The notes under the pieces are model-generated. The model was given only the letters and a program-made list of their open reading frames with translations. It was not told the origin of the DNA and searched no databases. This document shows, piece after piece, positions 63,906 to 64,000 of a stretch of DNA of 64,000 nucleotides. This DNA comes from Iris pallida (Eukaryota > Streptophyta > Magnoliopsida > Asparagales > Iridaceae): positions 19,314,219-19,378,218 of the forward strand of contig JANAVB010031417.1 of assembly GCA_029216955.1 (NCBI GenBank), written 5' to 3'. A program made the translations under genes and the position numbers. Numbering within the stretch: position 1 is the first letter of the stretch; each line of letters begins with the position of its first letter.

Positions 63906-64000
63906 TTCACGTAAATCAGAAGGAACAGATGGAGTATTCTTCTTTATTACATTTGGGGTAGAAAAACGTTTAGTCCATTGTGTATAAAGAAGATTACTGG
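63906..64000 (-). other. Tat element sequence upstream of gag at the window edge
   Basis: No stop-free frame of note. The 5' UTR, primer site and 5' LTR are not reached. Confidence 0.4.

Larger units (their letters stand above)
51794..64000 (-). mobile_element. Ogre/Tat-like LTR retrotransposon, copy B (5' end off the right edge)
   Basis: Minus-strand element inserted in the chromovirus. From 3' to 5' it has the 3' LTR (51794-53521), polypurine tract, a 2.4-kb 3' region with antisense genes and minisatellite, pol (55900-59373 and linker), gag-protease (60387-62975), an N-terminal region to about 63905, then the right edge. The second, archaeal-type RNase H between the first RNase H and integrase is diagnostic of the Tat/Ogre lineage. 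The 5' LTR, primer site and target duplication are not in the window. Coding is slightly degraded: two in-frame stops and several frameshifts. Confidence 0.85.

Overview
The window is nuclear DNA of a flowering plant, most likely a eudicot. The signs are an intron-rich conserved gene, nested LTR retrotransposons of plant lineages (a Tekay/Del-like chromovirus and an Ogre/Tat-like element with a second RNase H), Helitron, Tourist-like MITE and CACTA termini, (TA)n tracts and a PPR gene fragment. The species cannot be named from the sequence.

Layout. (1) 87-8491, minus strand: ten coding exons of a QTRT1-type tRNA-guanine (queuine) transglycosylase, from the start codon to residue 282; the last 100 or so residues lie beyond base 1. 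This is the only conserved host gene recognised. (2) 8.5-13.2 kb: small DNA transposons, including a Helitron (9203-10118) carrying a PPR gene piece, a second Helitron-type end, a Tourist-like MITE with a TAA target duplication, a CACTA-type end, and four (TA)n tracts. (3) 13.2-24.7 kb: a long LTR (TGTAACACCC...GGGTCGTAACA) split by a complete 7.65-kb non-coding LTR retrotransposon with 2603-bp LTRs, an initiator-Met-tRNA primer site and a CAAGG target duplication. (4) 24.95-29.38 kb, minus strand: the 3' LTR, polypurine tract and integrase part of a decayed chromovirus. (5) From 29381, minus strand: an Ogre/Tat-like element inserted in that chromovirus.

At 36114-36126 there are 13 Ns. Everything from 13692 to 36113 then repeats almost exactly as 36127-58532, and the Tat element runs on from there to the right edge (gag, protease, RT, two RNases H, integrase). 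The repeat begins and ends exactly at the gap, LTR-specific variants are conserved between copies, and small indels cluster in the parts of each copy next to the gap. The simplest reading is two overlapping contigs (perhaps two haplotypes) placed end to end, not a real 22-kb tandem duplication. Copies are called A (left) and B (right).

The most unusual content is in the Tat element between integrase and the outer edge of its 3' LTR. Three small genes lie antisense to the retroelement, each behind its own TATAAATA box. The middle one appears to be spliced (GTAAGT...TACAG, 153 codons open in copy A), with its intron almost filled by a 25-bp minisatellite. The LTR holds a dense cluster of the heptamer GCGTAAA between a leftward TATA box (element sense) and a rightward TATA box (first antisense gene), and the minisatellite unit carries the same heptamer. 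This arrangement is the main candidate for an undescribed system. Extra and antisense ORFs and 3'-UTR satellites are already known in the Tat/Ogre lineage; the three-gene layout, the intron-borne array and the shared motif are what look new.
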